Assembly (NCBI GenBank): GCA_030674185.1
Contig: CM060312.1
Coordinates: 25,938,359 to 26,002,358 of the forward strand
DNA: 64,000 bases
Direction of reading: 5' to 3'
DNA from: Monoplex corrugatus
Lineage: Eukaryota; Mollusca; Gastropoda; Littorinimorpha; Ranellidae
Part shown: positions 55,160-64,000 of the stretch, in pieces
How positions within the stretch are numbered: the first letter of the stretch is position 1
Layout: each line of letters opens with the position of its first letter
The notes under the pieces: model-generated
Database searches by the model: none
Told to the model about the DNA's origin: nothing
What the model saw: the letters and a program-made list of their open reading frames with translations, nothing else
Position numbers and translations under genes: made by a program

Positions 55160-56840
55160 GTCGGCTTAGTTTACTGTATAGTGTGGGTTTTGTCGTATGC
55201 TTATGATTACCGTATAACTGTAGGTTTTGTGGTCAGCTTAAGATTACTGTATAAATGTAGGTTTTGTGGTCAGCTTAAGATTACCGTATAAATGTAGGTT
55301 TGGTGGTTGGTTTATGATTACCATGTAAATGTAGGTTTGGTGGTCAGCTTGAGATTTACATATAGCGCAGGTTTTGTGGTCTGCTTATGATTACTGTATA
55401 GTGTGATTTTTGTGGTCGGTTTATGATTACCGTATAGCGCAGGTTTTGTGGTCGGCTTATGATTACTGTATAGTGCGGGTTTTGAGGTTGGCTTATGATT
55501 ACTGTATAGTGTGATTTTTGTGGTTGGCTTATGATTACTGTATAGTGTAGGTTTTGTGGTTGGCTTATGATTACTGTATAGTGCGGGTTTTGTGGTCAGT
55601 TTATGATTACTGTATAGTGTAGGTTTTGTGGTCAGTTTATGATTACTGTATAGTGTAGGTTTTGTGGTCGGTTTATGATTACTGTATAGTGCAGGTTTTG
55701 TGGTCGGCTTAAGATTACCGTATAGTGCAGGTTTTGTGGTCGGCTTATGATTACTGTATAGTGTGATTTTTGTGGTCAGTTTGATTACTGTATAGTGTAG
55801 GTTTTTTGGTTGATTTATGATTACCGTATAGTGCAGGTTTTGTGGTTGGCTTATGATTACTGTATAGTGTGATTTTTGTGGTTGGCTTATGATTACTGTA
55901 TAGTGTAGGTTTTGTGGTTGGTTTATGATTACCGTATAGTGCAGGTTTTGTGGTTGGCTTATGATTACTGTATAGTGTGATTTTTGTGGTTGGCTTATGA
56001 TTACCGCATAGTGCAGGTTTTGTGGTTGGCTTATGATTACTGTATAGTGTGATTTTTGTGGTTGGCTTATGATTACTGTATAGTGTAGGTTTTGTGGTTG
56101 GTTTATGATTACCGTATAGTGCATGTTTTATGGTTGGCTTATGATTACTTTATAGTGATTTTTGTGGTTGGCTTATGATTACCGTATAGTGCAGGTTTTG
56201 TGGTTGGCTGATTACTGTATAGTGTGATTTTTGTGGTTGGCTTATGATTACTGTACAGTGCAGGTTTTGTGGTCGGCTTATGATTACTGTATAGTGTAGG
56301 TTTTGTGGTTGGCTTATGATTACTGTATAGTGTAGGTTTTGTGGTCAGTTTATGATTACTGTATAGTGCAGGTTTTGTGGTCGGCTTTGATTACTGTATA
56401 GTGCAGGTTTTGTGTTCAGTTTATGATTACTGTATAGTGTAGGTTTTGTGGTTTAATACTGTATAGTGTAGGTTTTGTGGTCGGCTTATGATTACTGTAT
56501 AGTGCAGGTTTTGTGGTCGGCTTATGATTACTGTATAGTGCAGGTTTTGTGGTCGGTTTATGATTACTGTATAGTGTAGGTTTTGTGTTTGGCTTATGAT
56601 TACTGTATAGTGCAGGTTTTGTGGTCGGCTTATGATTACCGTATAGTGTGATTTTTGTGGTCGGCTCATGATTACCGTATAAATGCAGGTTTTGTGGTCG
56701 GCTTATGATTACCGTATAAATGCAGGTTTTGTGATCGGCTTATGATTACCATTTATATGTAGGTTTTGTGGTTGACTTATGGTTACGATATATGTAGGTT
56801 TCGTGGTCGGCTTGTGGTTACCATATAAGCGTAGGTTTTC
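55160..56840. repeat. 36-bp satellite, about 46 copies
   Basis: Unit TTATGATTACTGTATAGTGT plus AGGTTTTGTGGTCGGC, 36 bp. Minor variants are GTGATTTTTGTGG and AAATGTAGG at the edges. The minus strand reads as a 12-residue repeat (for example HYTVIISQPQNL) over up to 268 codons, but a copy-length change mid-way shifts it to another frame that is also open (TTKPALYSNHKP). This shows that openness comes from the base composition and not from selection. Confidence 0.96.
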
Positions 56841-57169
56841 TAGTGAGCGCCTAACTGTGTGAAAGCAAAAACGAAAAACAAAAAAAAGAAAAACAGACAA
56901 GGTAATAAAGGGAAAGAATCGTTTTAAGTGCGCACCTAAGACCAATCGGTCAGTATGTTCAACAGCAATACCATCGCGGCAACGAAAATAAAAGGGGGTT
57001 ACATATCTTAAGTATCGGTCATTTTCTTCCGCTCGTGTGTGTGTGTGTGTGTGCGCGCGCGCGCGTGTGTGTGTGCGTGTTGTAGATTGGCAAAGGCAGG
57101 TAAGCCGAAAGTTAACGTCTATCTTATAGGTTTATTTTTGTGCGTTGGCGATTCGTAGTCAAAATGAAA
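56841..57169. other. Spacer with TG/CG microsatellite
   Basis: TG tract with a (CG)n core at 57034-57080. Otherwise unique. Confidence 0.6.
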
Positions 57170-58072
57170 ATTACCCCCGTGGGGCTTTTTCAGTATAAAT
57201 GCGACATCCCACCACCAAATCAGTCTTTACTCGGTCAGTCGAACAGCACTAGGAGCTGAAAAGGTGACTGAGGGTCTGTCTAGGGTGTTTTGATTTTTTC
57301 TCTAAATTGATTTGTGTCGATTATAATCTATCCCCCACAGAATTTTTTTCTTGAAAAATATTAATCAATTTAAAATGGTATTTAAATGCACAGATCGCAG
57401 CAGAAAGAATGCAATTCTTACCAAAAGTACCTATTTTTGTCCTTTATTGCGAACTGTAACCTGTACCGAACCTTACATGTAATATAATATACTGACAGAA
57501 AGCTCTTTGGTGCACCTTTCAGATAATGACAGCTAAAATTAGAAACAAACCGGGTTAAAGCCACCAAATAAATTTAAGGAAAATGTGTAGGAGAGGTAAA
57601 GACTTTAGAGGCCGTTTTCTCAAAATGGCCGTCAAACAACTTAATGACTTTAAACATACATAACTTCTCTACATTTTTTTTTGAGTACAAGCTTTATTCA
57701 GGTACCAAAATAATCAGTAGAATGTACACTTTCCAGTGATATGCATCTCAAAATACCCAAAATGCTAGTTAAGACTAATTTCGTGCTGGGAGGTCACAAA
57801 TAGTACTCCCACCTTTTGGAAATTCTGTGCTAGAAATTTCCTCTTTTCTGTTCTTCATTCCTTTACTTTGGAGCGGGACTTTTTTTTTTCCAAGTGGTCA
57901 TTTTGGACATCCTGAAGGATTGTGTGTGTGTGATTGAAATGTTTTCCAACCTTCACGACAGAAATTTTTCTTTTCCTTCTTTTTATGTTGAAGTATTGTG
58001 CATGTTTAGAAAAGGTTATAGCCCTGATACGGCTCTACGCAGTCGGCTGGGCTTGTAACAAAAATCATAGTA
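57170..58072 (+). repeat. Family E copy interrupted by a DNA transposon
   Basis: Head CCCCGTGGGGCTTTTTCAGT, ATAAAT (to 57200), broken by the transposon at 57201-57796, then AGTACTCCCACCTTTTGGAA, ATTCTGTGCTAGAAATTTCC and, after a diverged middle, CCCTGATACGGCTCTACGCA, GTCGGCTGGGCTTGTAAC. Confidence 0.88.
57201..57796 (-). mobile_element. Non-autonomous DNA transposon with 4-bp TSD, copy 2
   Basis: 596 bp, reverse orientation to copy 1. Ends are GCGACATCCCACCACC and GTGCTGGGAGGTCAC; AAAT lies at 57197-57200 and 57797-57800. It matches copy 1 along its whole length, with some extra internal stretches, so copy 1 carries deletions or copy 2 insertions. The duplicated AAAT lies inside a recognisable family E head, proving the insertion point. 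Confidence 0.93.
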
Positions 58073-59180
58073 ATAGCGATTGGGTACATGTGTTAAGTGC
58101 ATTTTTGGCATTACGCATATGGGATTTGAGGAAGCAATTTTAAGTAATTTAGGCCCGCTGTATGTTTTAGTGTCTTTACTTATATTTGACTTGTATTCAG
58201 GTATTCTTTTTAAAGCCCACGTGTGATGAATTGGACAGGATTGGTCAACGCCAGAGACATTTCCTTAGATTATGTATGTGAATGCATTGGTATGTGTACT
58301 TAAAATTTCTTTTACCTGTTTTTTCCCTGTTGAAGCATTATTTTAGGAAATGGTTGTAACCTTGATATGATTCTACACAGTCGGCTGGGCTGTAAACAAA
58401 AAATATTGATTGGGTACATGTATTAAGTGCCATTTTTTGCTGTAAGAAAATGATGTGCCGAAATATAGGTAATTTTGGGCCCACGTTATGATTTTGTTTA
58501 AATTTGTAATCAGATTTTTTTAAACCCTTGGAATAAATTCGGAGTGGTAAATGCAGAGAGCATATCCTAAGATTATATGCGCGAATGCATTGACGAGTAA
58601 TTTGTTTCCAGTTTTTTTCCTCCATTGAAGTTATGTACGTTTTGAGACGATTATAACCCTGAGCCACCCGCTGGGTTGCAGGGTTTTTTCAGTATAAATA
58701 ATATCCCCACCTTCTGGAAATTCTGTGCTAGAATTTCCTCTTTTCTGTCACTCTTTCTGCCCTGTTGCCTTATCTGTCATTTCTACTTATTTTCTGCCTT
58801 AATGGTCTATTCACCTGTATTTTTTCGATAAAGTCTTGCGTACTTTTTTCTTCGGATTGATAATTGGTACATGTATTAAGTGCATTTTTGGCTCTGAGCA
58901 GGTGATATGCGGAAGCAATTTTAGGTAATTTGTGCCTGTTTTTATGTTTTGGTGCCCTTATGTATGCTGATATTTGTATTCAGATGTGTTTTTAAATCTA
59001 CCCTGTGCGATAAATAGGACAGAATGGTCCTACGCCGGGGGCATGTCCTTTGATTATGTGCGCGAATGCATTGATATGTGTACTTAACTTTTTTTTTTCT
59101 TGTTGAAGTTTTGTTTTGAAGCGGTTATAGCCCTGATATGGCTCTGCGAACTCGGCTGGGCTTTAAAGAACAATAAAAGG
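58073..59180 (+). repeat. Three further family E units in tandem
   Basis: Successive units (about 58073-58400, 58400-58665, 58668-59180) each run from GGGTACATGTATTAAGTGC or the TATA-like head through TGTGCGCGAATGCATTG to GCAGTCGGCTGGGCT-type ends. The last is nearly full length, with TTTTCAGTATAAATAATATC, ACCTTCTGGAAATTCTGTGC and ending CTCGGCTGGGCTTTAAAGA, ACAATAAAAG. Confidence 0.85.
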
Positions 59181-59559
59181 GAAAAAGAGGCTCCGTGCAG
59201 TAGTCTGGGCATTAAAACAAATAGTGAAAAATGTACGGTGGTGATTATCCTAGTTTTTTTTTTCTTCTCTGAAAACTGTCCAATGGTGGTAGTGGTGAGT
59301 TTTTCTTTTTGAATTTTACATGAACATTGCTGTATGGTAGTGTTTATTACCATAGTTTATTTCACATCAAAAGGAAAAGTGGCATTGATTACCAAGGCTA
59401 TTTTTTCTTAAACCTTTCGATGGCAACTGTATGTAGCATTGATTAATATCAATACTTTAATTTCCGTTGTATGGTAGCATTGATTATAACAATACTTAAA
59501 TTTCCGATGAAAATTGAACTTGGGAAATACAGCATTTTTGTCTTATTTTGATTACTGTA
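59181..59559. other. Intergenic DNA with ATTGATTA repeats
   Basis: 59330-59510 holds about four diverged units around GTATGGTAGCATTGATTA. No gene. Confidence 0.5.
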
Positions 59560-62500
59560 ACGTATAAAGTGTGTGGTGTTTTTTTTTTTGGGGGGGGGAG
59601 GTTACAGGCAGGGGTGTGTAAGACAATGCGCGAGGTGTGTGCTTTTTTGTTTTCATTTTTTTTTTTTTTTTTGTTTTGGGGGGCGATTGTTGCAGTGGGG
59701 TATGGACGGCGGTTATGTCTGCGTTGGTTTCTGTGTATGCGTGTTTCCGTCGTGAGTTTTTTTTCCCCGTGGATGTGGTGGGGTATAGCGGATGTTTAGG
59801 TCATTTGGCCTTGGGGGTGGTGGTGGTGAGTACGCTGTGTGCGCGTTTTCTAATGAAGACTGTGTTGTGTGTGCTTGTGGATGTACGGCTGTGTGGTAAA
59901 GACAGACTGCTGTTGATTTAAAATTTATTCGTTAAAATACGAAAAGATTTATTTTACTGTATTTCGTCAATTATAGGTTATTTATGAAGCTATTTTTATG
60001 AAAGTATTTCTGAAAGTTGTAATGGTTTGTCACGTGAACAATTCATACTGCATTTTCTAACACTTTCAAGAACCTTTTCAAGATATCGTGCAATTCTTAC
60101 ATTTTGACAAGATATAATGGGATTTCACGTATGACCATACGTATGGGAAAATTAAATTGAGACTTGGATTTTTTTTTTTTTTTTTTTCGTATTCTTTTAA
60201 TTGTATTTTTAACCCTTTGACCCCTGCACCATATCCACCAATTGCGAAAACGTATCCCTTTGACTCCCTCACCTATGCACCAGCTTCCTGCAGGAAGCTG
60301 GAGGTTATGGTGTGGAAGTCAAAGGGTTTAGTTTTTGCTTTGCTGGCATGGCTAACAGTGAAGGATGCTGGTGGACAGGCGATGGTATTCAAAGGGTTAA
60401 ACGTGGAGCATTATGGGAATTTAAAAAAAGTTGAAACTTGAAAGGGGGGTGGTACGTTTTTTTTTCCAATTCTTTTTGAATAAAAGTGAGGTAATTTGTA
60501 GAGTGCTGTTGGCTATGCTTTAGGCAATATGAAACTTAACTGCATTTACCTGCCTTTTGCCATTTAAAGAAAACATTTTACCCTCTGTTGGAGTGTGTGG
60601 TAATAAGTGTGTGTGTGTGTTTATATTGTCTGTGTGTGTGTGGTGCGCGGTGCGTGTGTGTGTGTACATGTTTGTGTGTGCGTGTATGTGTAAGAAAATG
60701 TGCGAGGTGTGCGTTTTTGTTTTATTTTTTTGGATGGGGGTGTTGGGGGAACGGTTGTTACAGTGGGATATGGACGGTTTGTGGTTTCTGTGTATGCATG
60801 TTTTCATCGTGGTAATTTGGGGGGTTTGTTTTTATCGAAGTGGGGTTTAATGGATGTTTAGGTCAATTTGGCCTTCGGGGTGGTTGTGGGTGAGTACGCT
60901 GTGTGCATTTTTCTAGTGAAAGCTGTGTATGGCTGGGTGATACAGACTGCTGTTGATTTAAACATTCGTTTAAGTAAATGAATATATTGTTGTGCCTGTA
61001 TTTCATCAATTATGGGTTATTTATAAAGCTATTTTTGACTTTTCTGAAAATTGTAATGAAGATTCTGTAGAGTGAACAATTCGTACTGCATTTTCGAACT
61101 CTTTAAAGAACCTTTTCCAAGATAACACGCAGTTTTTATGTTTTGACAAGATACAATGGGATTTCACCTCGTATGACCATACGTATGAGGAAATATTTAA
61201 AATTGAGACTTGGAAGGATTGTTCCCGGTTTTTTTTTTTCTTTTTTGGGGATTTTTTTTTTCTTTTTAAAATTCTTTTTATCCCTTCGACTCCCTCACCC
61301 TGCAGGAAGCTGGACGTTAGGGTGAGGGAGTCAAAGGGTTAAGTTTTTACTTTGATAGCGTGGTTGACAATGAAGGATGCTGGTGGACAGGTGATGGAGT
61401 GTTGTGGGAATATATTTTAAATAAATTGAAACTTGAAAGGATGTTTTTTTGTTTTTTGTTTTGGTCTGTTTAATTAAACGTGAGTTAATTTGTAGTATGC
61501 TGTTGGCCATGATGTTCTAGATGTCGGCTGAGCTATAAGCAATATGAAACTCTTTACTGCATCATCCTGCCTTTTGCATTCTAAGGAAAACATTTTACTT
61601 TCTGTTGCGGAGTGTGTTTCGTTGTGTGTGATTGTGTGTGTGTGTTTATATTATCTGGTGTGTGTGTGTGCGCACGCGCACATGTGTGTGATGCCTGTGT
61701 GTGTGATTGTGTGTCTGTTTATATTCTGTGTGTCTGTGTGTCGCGCTCGCACGCATGTGTGGTGCATGCGTGTGTGGGTGTAAGACAATGTGCGAGGTGT
61801 TCGGGGGGAATGGGGCGGTTGTTACAGTGGAAGGATTGGTCCGTTTTTTTCTGCTTTTTCAATTCATTTTAAACCCTTTGACTCCCGCACACTATCCACC
61901 AATTGCAAAAACGTATCACTTTGACTCCCTTACCGTATCCATCTTTCTGCAGGAAGCTGGAGGTTAGGGTGAGGGAATCATGGTTAAGTTTTTGCTTTGC
62001 TAGCATGGTTAACAATGCAGGATTCTGGTGGACAGGTGGTGGTAGTCAAAGGGCTAAACGGAGTGTTGTGGGAATTTTTTTTTAAAAACTAAATTGAAAC
62101 TTGAAAGGATGGTTGTACATTTTTTCCCATTTTTTTAATTAAATGAGTTAATTTGTGGTGTGCGTGCTGTTGGCCATGATGATGTTATCTAGATGTCGAC
62201 TGTTCTATAAGCTATATGAAAATCCAACTGCCTTTTGCTGTTTAAGGAAAACATTTTGCCCTCTTTTGCGGAGTGTGTGTGTCTGTGTTTATATTGTCTG
62301 TCTAGATTGTGTGGTGTGTGTATGTGTGTGTAAGACATGTGCGAGGTGCGTGCTTTATTTCTTTTTTTGGGGGGGGCGGTTGTTAGTGTGGTTGTTTGTG
62401 TGTTTATATTGTCTATCTAGTGTGCACGCGCATGTGTGTGGTGTGTGTGCATGTGTGGTGTAAGACATGTGCAAGGTGCGTTTTTTGTTTTTTTTGGAGG

Positions 62501-63830
62501 GGGAGGTTATAGTGGGATATGGACGGTGGTTATGCGTCCTAATTGTGGTTTCTGTGTATGCATGTTTTCGTCGTAGTTTTTCTTTAGTTTTGTTTTGTTT
62601 TTTTGTTTTTCTTAGGTGTGGTGGGGTGTAGCAGATGTTTAGGTCAGTTGGCCTTGGGGGTGGTGGTGGGTGAGTATGGTGTGTGCATTTTCTAATGAAG
62701 ACTGTTGTGTGTGCTTGTATGGTTGCGTGGTAAAGACAGACCGCTGTTGATTTAAATTTGTTTTGTTCAAATATTTTTAAAAATTATTTATTGTGTGCCT
62801 GTGTTTAGTCAGTTATGGGTTACTTATGAATCTATTTTTATGACCGTATTTCTGAAAGTTGTAATGAAGCTCCTTTTGTCAAGTGAACAATTTGTACTGC
62901 ATTTTCTAACACTCTTTAAAGAATCTTAATTTGTATTGTGAGTGTTGGCCGTAATGTTATCTAGATGTCGGCTGTTCTATAAGCAATATGAAAATCTAAC
63001 TGCATTTTCCTGCCTTTCGCTATTTAAGGAAAACATTTTACCCTCCTTAAATTTGTGGAGTGTGATTGTGTATTTATGTTGTCTGTGTATAGTGTGTGTG
63101 TAAGACATGTGCGAGGTGCGTTTTGTTTTTTTTGGGGGTGGGTGGACGGTTGTTGTGTGTGGTGCGTGCGTGTAATTGTGGTGTGTGTGTGTATTTATAT
63201 TATGTGTGTGTGTGTAACGCTCTTTAAGTCTTTTCAAGACATCCAATTTTTGACGTTTTTAGAAAAGTTTTTAACCCTTTGACTCCCTTACCCTATCCGC
63301 CAATTGCGAAAGCGTATCCCTTCGACTCCCTCACCCTATTGTGCTAAAAGCAATATGAATTCCAACTGCCTTTTGCAACTTACGGAAAACATTGTCCCGT
63401 CTGAGTGTTTCGTGTGTTTGTCTTGTGTTTTTGTGTCTGTGTGCGCGAGCGCGCATGTTTTGGGTGCGTACGTGTGTTGGGTGCGTGCGTGCGCGAGCGT
63501 GTGTGTGTGGAAGAGCATGTGTAAGGTGTGTGCTTTTGGAGTTTGGGTGCGTGCGTGGAGGGGGGATGGAGGACGGTTAATGAGGTATGGACGGCGAATG
63601 TGTCCAAGTTATTTGTGTGTGTGCATGTTTTCGTTGCGGTTTTTTTGTTTGTTTTTGTCTGTTTTCTAAGTTCATGGGTGAGGTATTGCGAATGTTTAGG
63701 TCAGTTGGGGCCGGCGAATACGCTGTGTGTGCATTTTCTAATGAAGGCTCTATTGTGTGTGAATGTGGATTTACGGTTGCTTGGCAAGGAACGACTGGTT
63801 TAAAATTCATTCGTTAAAAATAAACAAAAA
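59560..63830 (+). repeat. Array of roughly 1-kb units, 4-6 copies
   Basis: A long unit repeats in order: GTGCGAGGTGTGTGC, poly-T/G, TATGGACGG, TTTCTGTGTATGC, GATGTTTAGGTCA, TTTTCTAATGAAG, GACTGCTGTTGATTTAAA, ACTGCATTTTCTAAC, TTGACAAGATA-AATGGGATTTCAC, a CCCTTTGACTCCC block, GGATGCTGGTGGACAGG, GCAATATGAAA, GAAAACATTTTACCCTC and TG-rich DNA. Marker positions: GACTGCTGTTGATTTAAA ends near 59920, 60960 and 62755; GAAAACATTTTACC at about 60568, 61586, 62246, 63027 and 63385. Later units carry large deletions. No protein frame is conserved between units. Confidence 0.85.
60213..60396. mobile_element. piggyBac-like MITE inside the 1-kb unit
   Basis: TTAA (60209-60212) then CCCTTTGACCCC, ending ATTCAAAGGG then TTAA (60397-60400). 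TTAA target sites and CCCTTTG ends are typical of piggyBac-type MITEs. The inside includes a perfect palindrome CAGCTTCCTGCAGGAAGCTG (about 60281-60300) and a second inverted CCCTTTGACTCCCTCACC / GGAAGTCAAAGGGTT pair. Related copies: about 61268-61341 (deleted to a hairpin), 61871-62058 and 63267-63340 (truncated). Confidence 0.75.
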
Positions 63831-63831
63831 T

Positions 63832-64000
63832 GCCCTTTTGAGGATGCCGGGGGTTTCTTTCAGTATAAATAGTATACCCACCTTCTGGAAATTGTGTGCT
63901 AGAAATGCCATCTTTTCTGTCGCTGTTTTTGTCTTCCACCTTTGCTTTCTGTCATTTCTTCCCATCATTTACTGCCTTGCAGGTCCATTCATCTGTACGC
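63832..64000 (+). repeat. Family E copy running off the window
   Basis: GAGGATGCCGGGGGTTTCTT, TCAGTATAAATAGTATACCC, ACCTTCTGGAAATTGTGTGC, CAGGTCCATTCATCTGTACG. The rest lies beyond 64000. Confidence 0.85.

Noticed and set aside
55318..56124. 268-codon minus-strand frame of 12-residue repeats
   Set aside because: It is the translation of the 36-bp satellite. The frame switches after an indel and stays open in the new frame, so it reflects base composition and not a protein.

Overview
The window reads as non-genic, repeat-dense eukaryotic DNA, most likely from a mollusc and probably a marine gastropod. This is inferred from the mix of RTE-like and CR1/L2-like retrotransposons, tRNA-derived SINEs, very long (CA)n/(TG)n tracts, and the dispersed motif GTCTAATATCACTCATAGTG, which I associate with gastropod sequence. 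No operons, bacterial genes, rRNA or CRISPR arrays are visible. Host coding evidence is limited to two candidate terminal exons: 620-1174, a Ser/Gly/Asp-rich C-terminus, and 43744-43967, a 73-residue terminal frame behind a strong splice acceptor. I could not identify either protein.

Layout. 0-9.3 kb: the first candidate exon, then four minisatellite arrays (39, 68 and about 40 bp units plus an AT tract) and one short RTE-like insertion. 9.3-16 kb: a CR1/L2-like LINE with an open reverse-transcriptase frame, a 53-bp array that appears to be an amplified SINE head, an RNase H remnant of another LINE, and microsatellites. 16-25 kb: several copies of one tRNA-derived SINE (SINE-A), a second SINE with a proline-tRNA-like head (SINE-P), two pogo-like MITEs, and a duplicated repeat carrying perfect nuclear-receptor-type palindromes. 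25-32 kb: three decayed RTE-like copies. 32-37 kb: a long foldback element, a CR1-like LINE and a Tc1 transposase with a single frameshift. 37-50 kb: a dispersed repeat (family E) into which RTE copies have inserted, a degenerate 19-22 bp array, the second candidate exon, and a second copy of the CR1/L2-like LINE that runs into a 100-N assembly gap. 50-59 kb: two inverted copies of a DNA transposon with clean 4-bp target duplications, two more RTE copies, a 1.7-kb array of 36-bp units and more family E. 59-64 kb: an array of roughly 1-kb units with a piggyBac-like MITE inside the unit.

The sequence elements are linked by insertion history rather than by a pathway. Nested insertions give relative ages: family E is older than RTE-e and older than the 4-bp-TSD transposon. 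Most transposon reading frames are broken. The best preserved are the reverse-transcriptase frame at 9966-10952 (minus) and the Tc1 transposase at 35489-36515 (minus). Family names (E, G, H, R1, SINE-A, SINE-P) are labels used only here.
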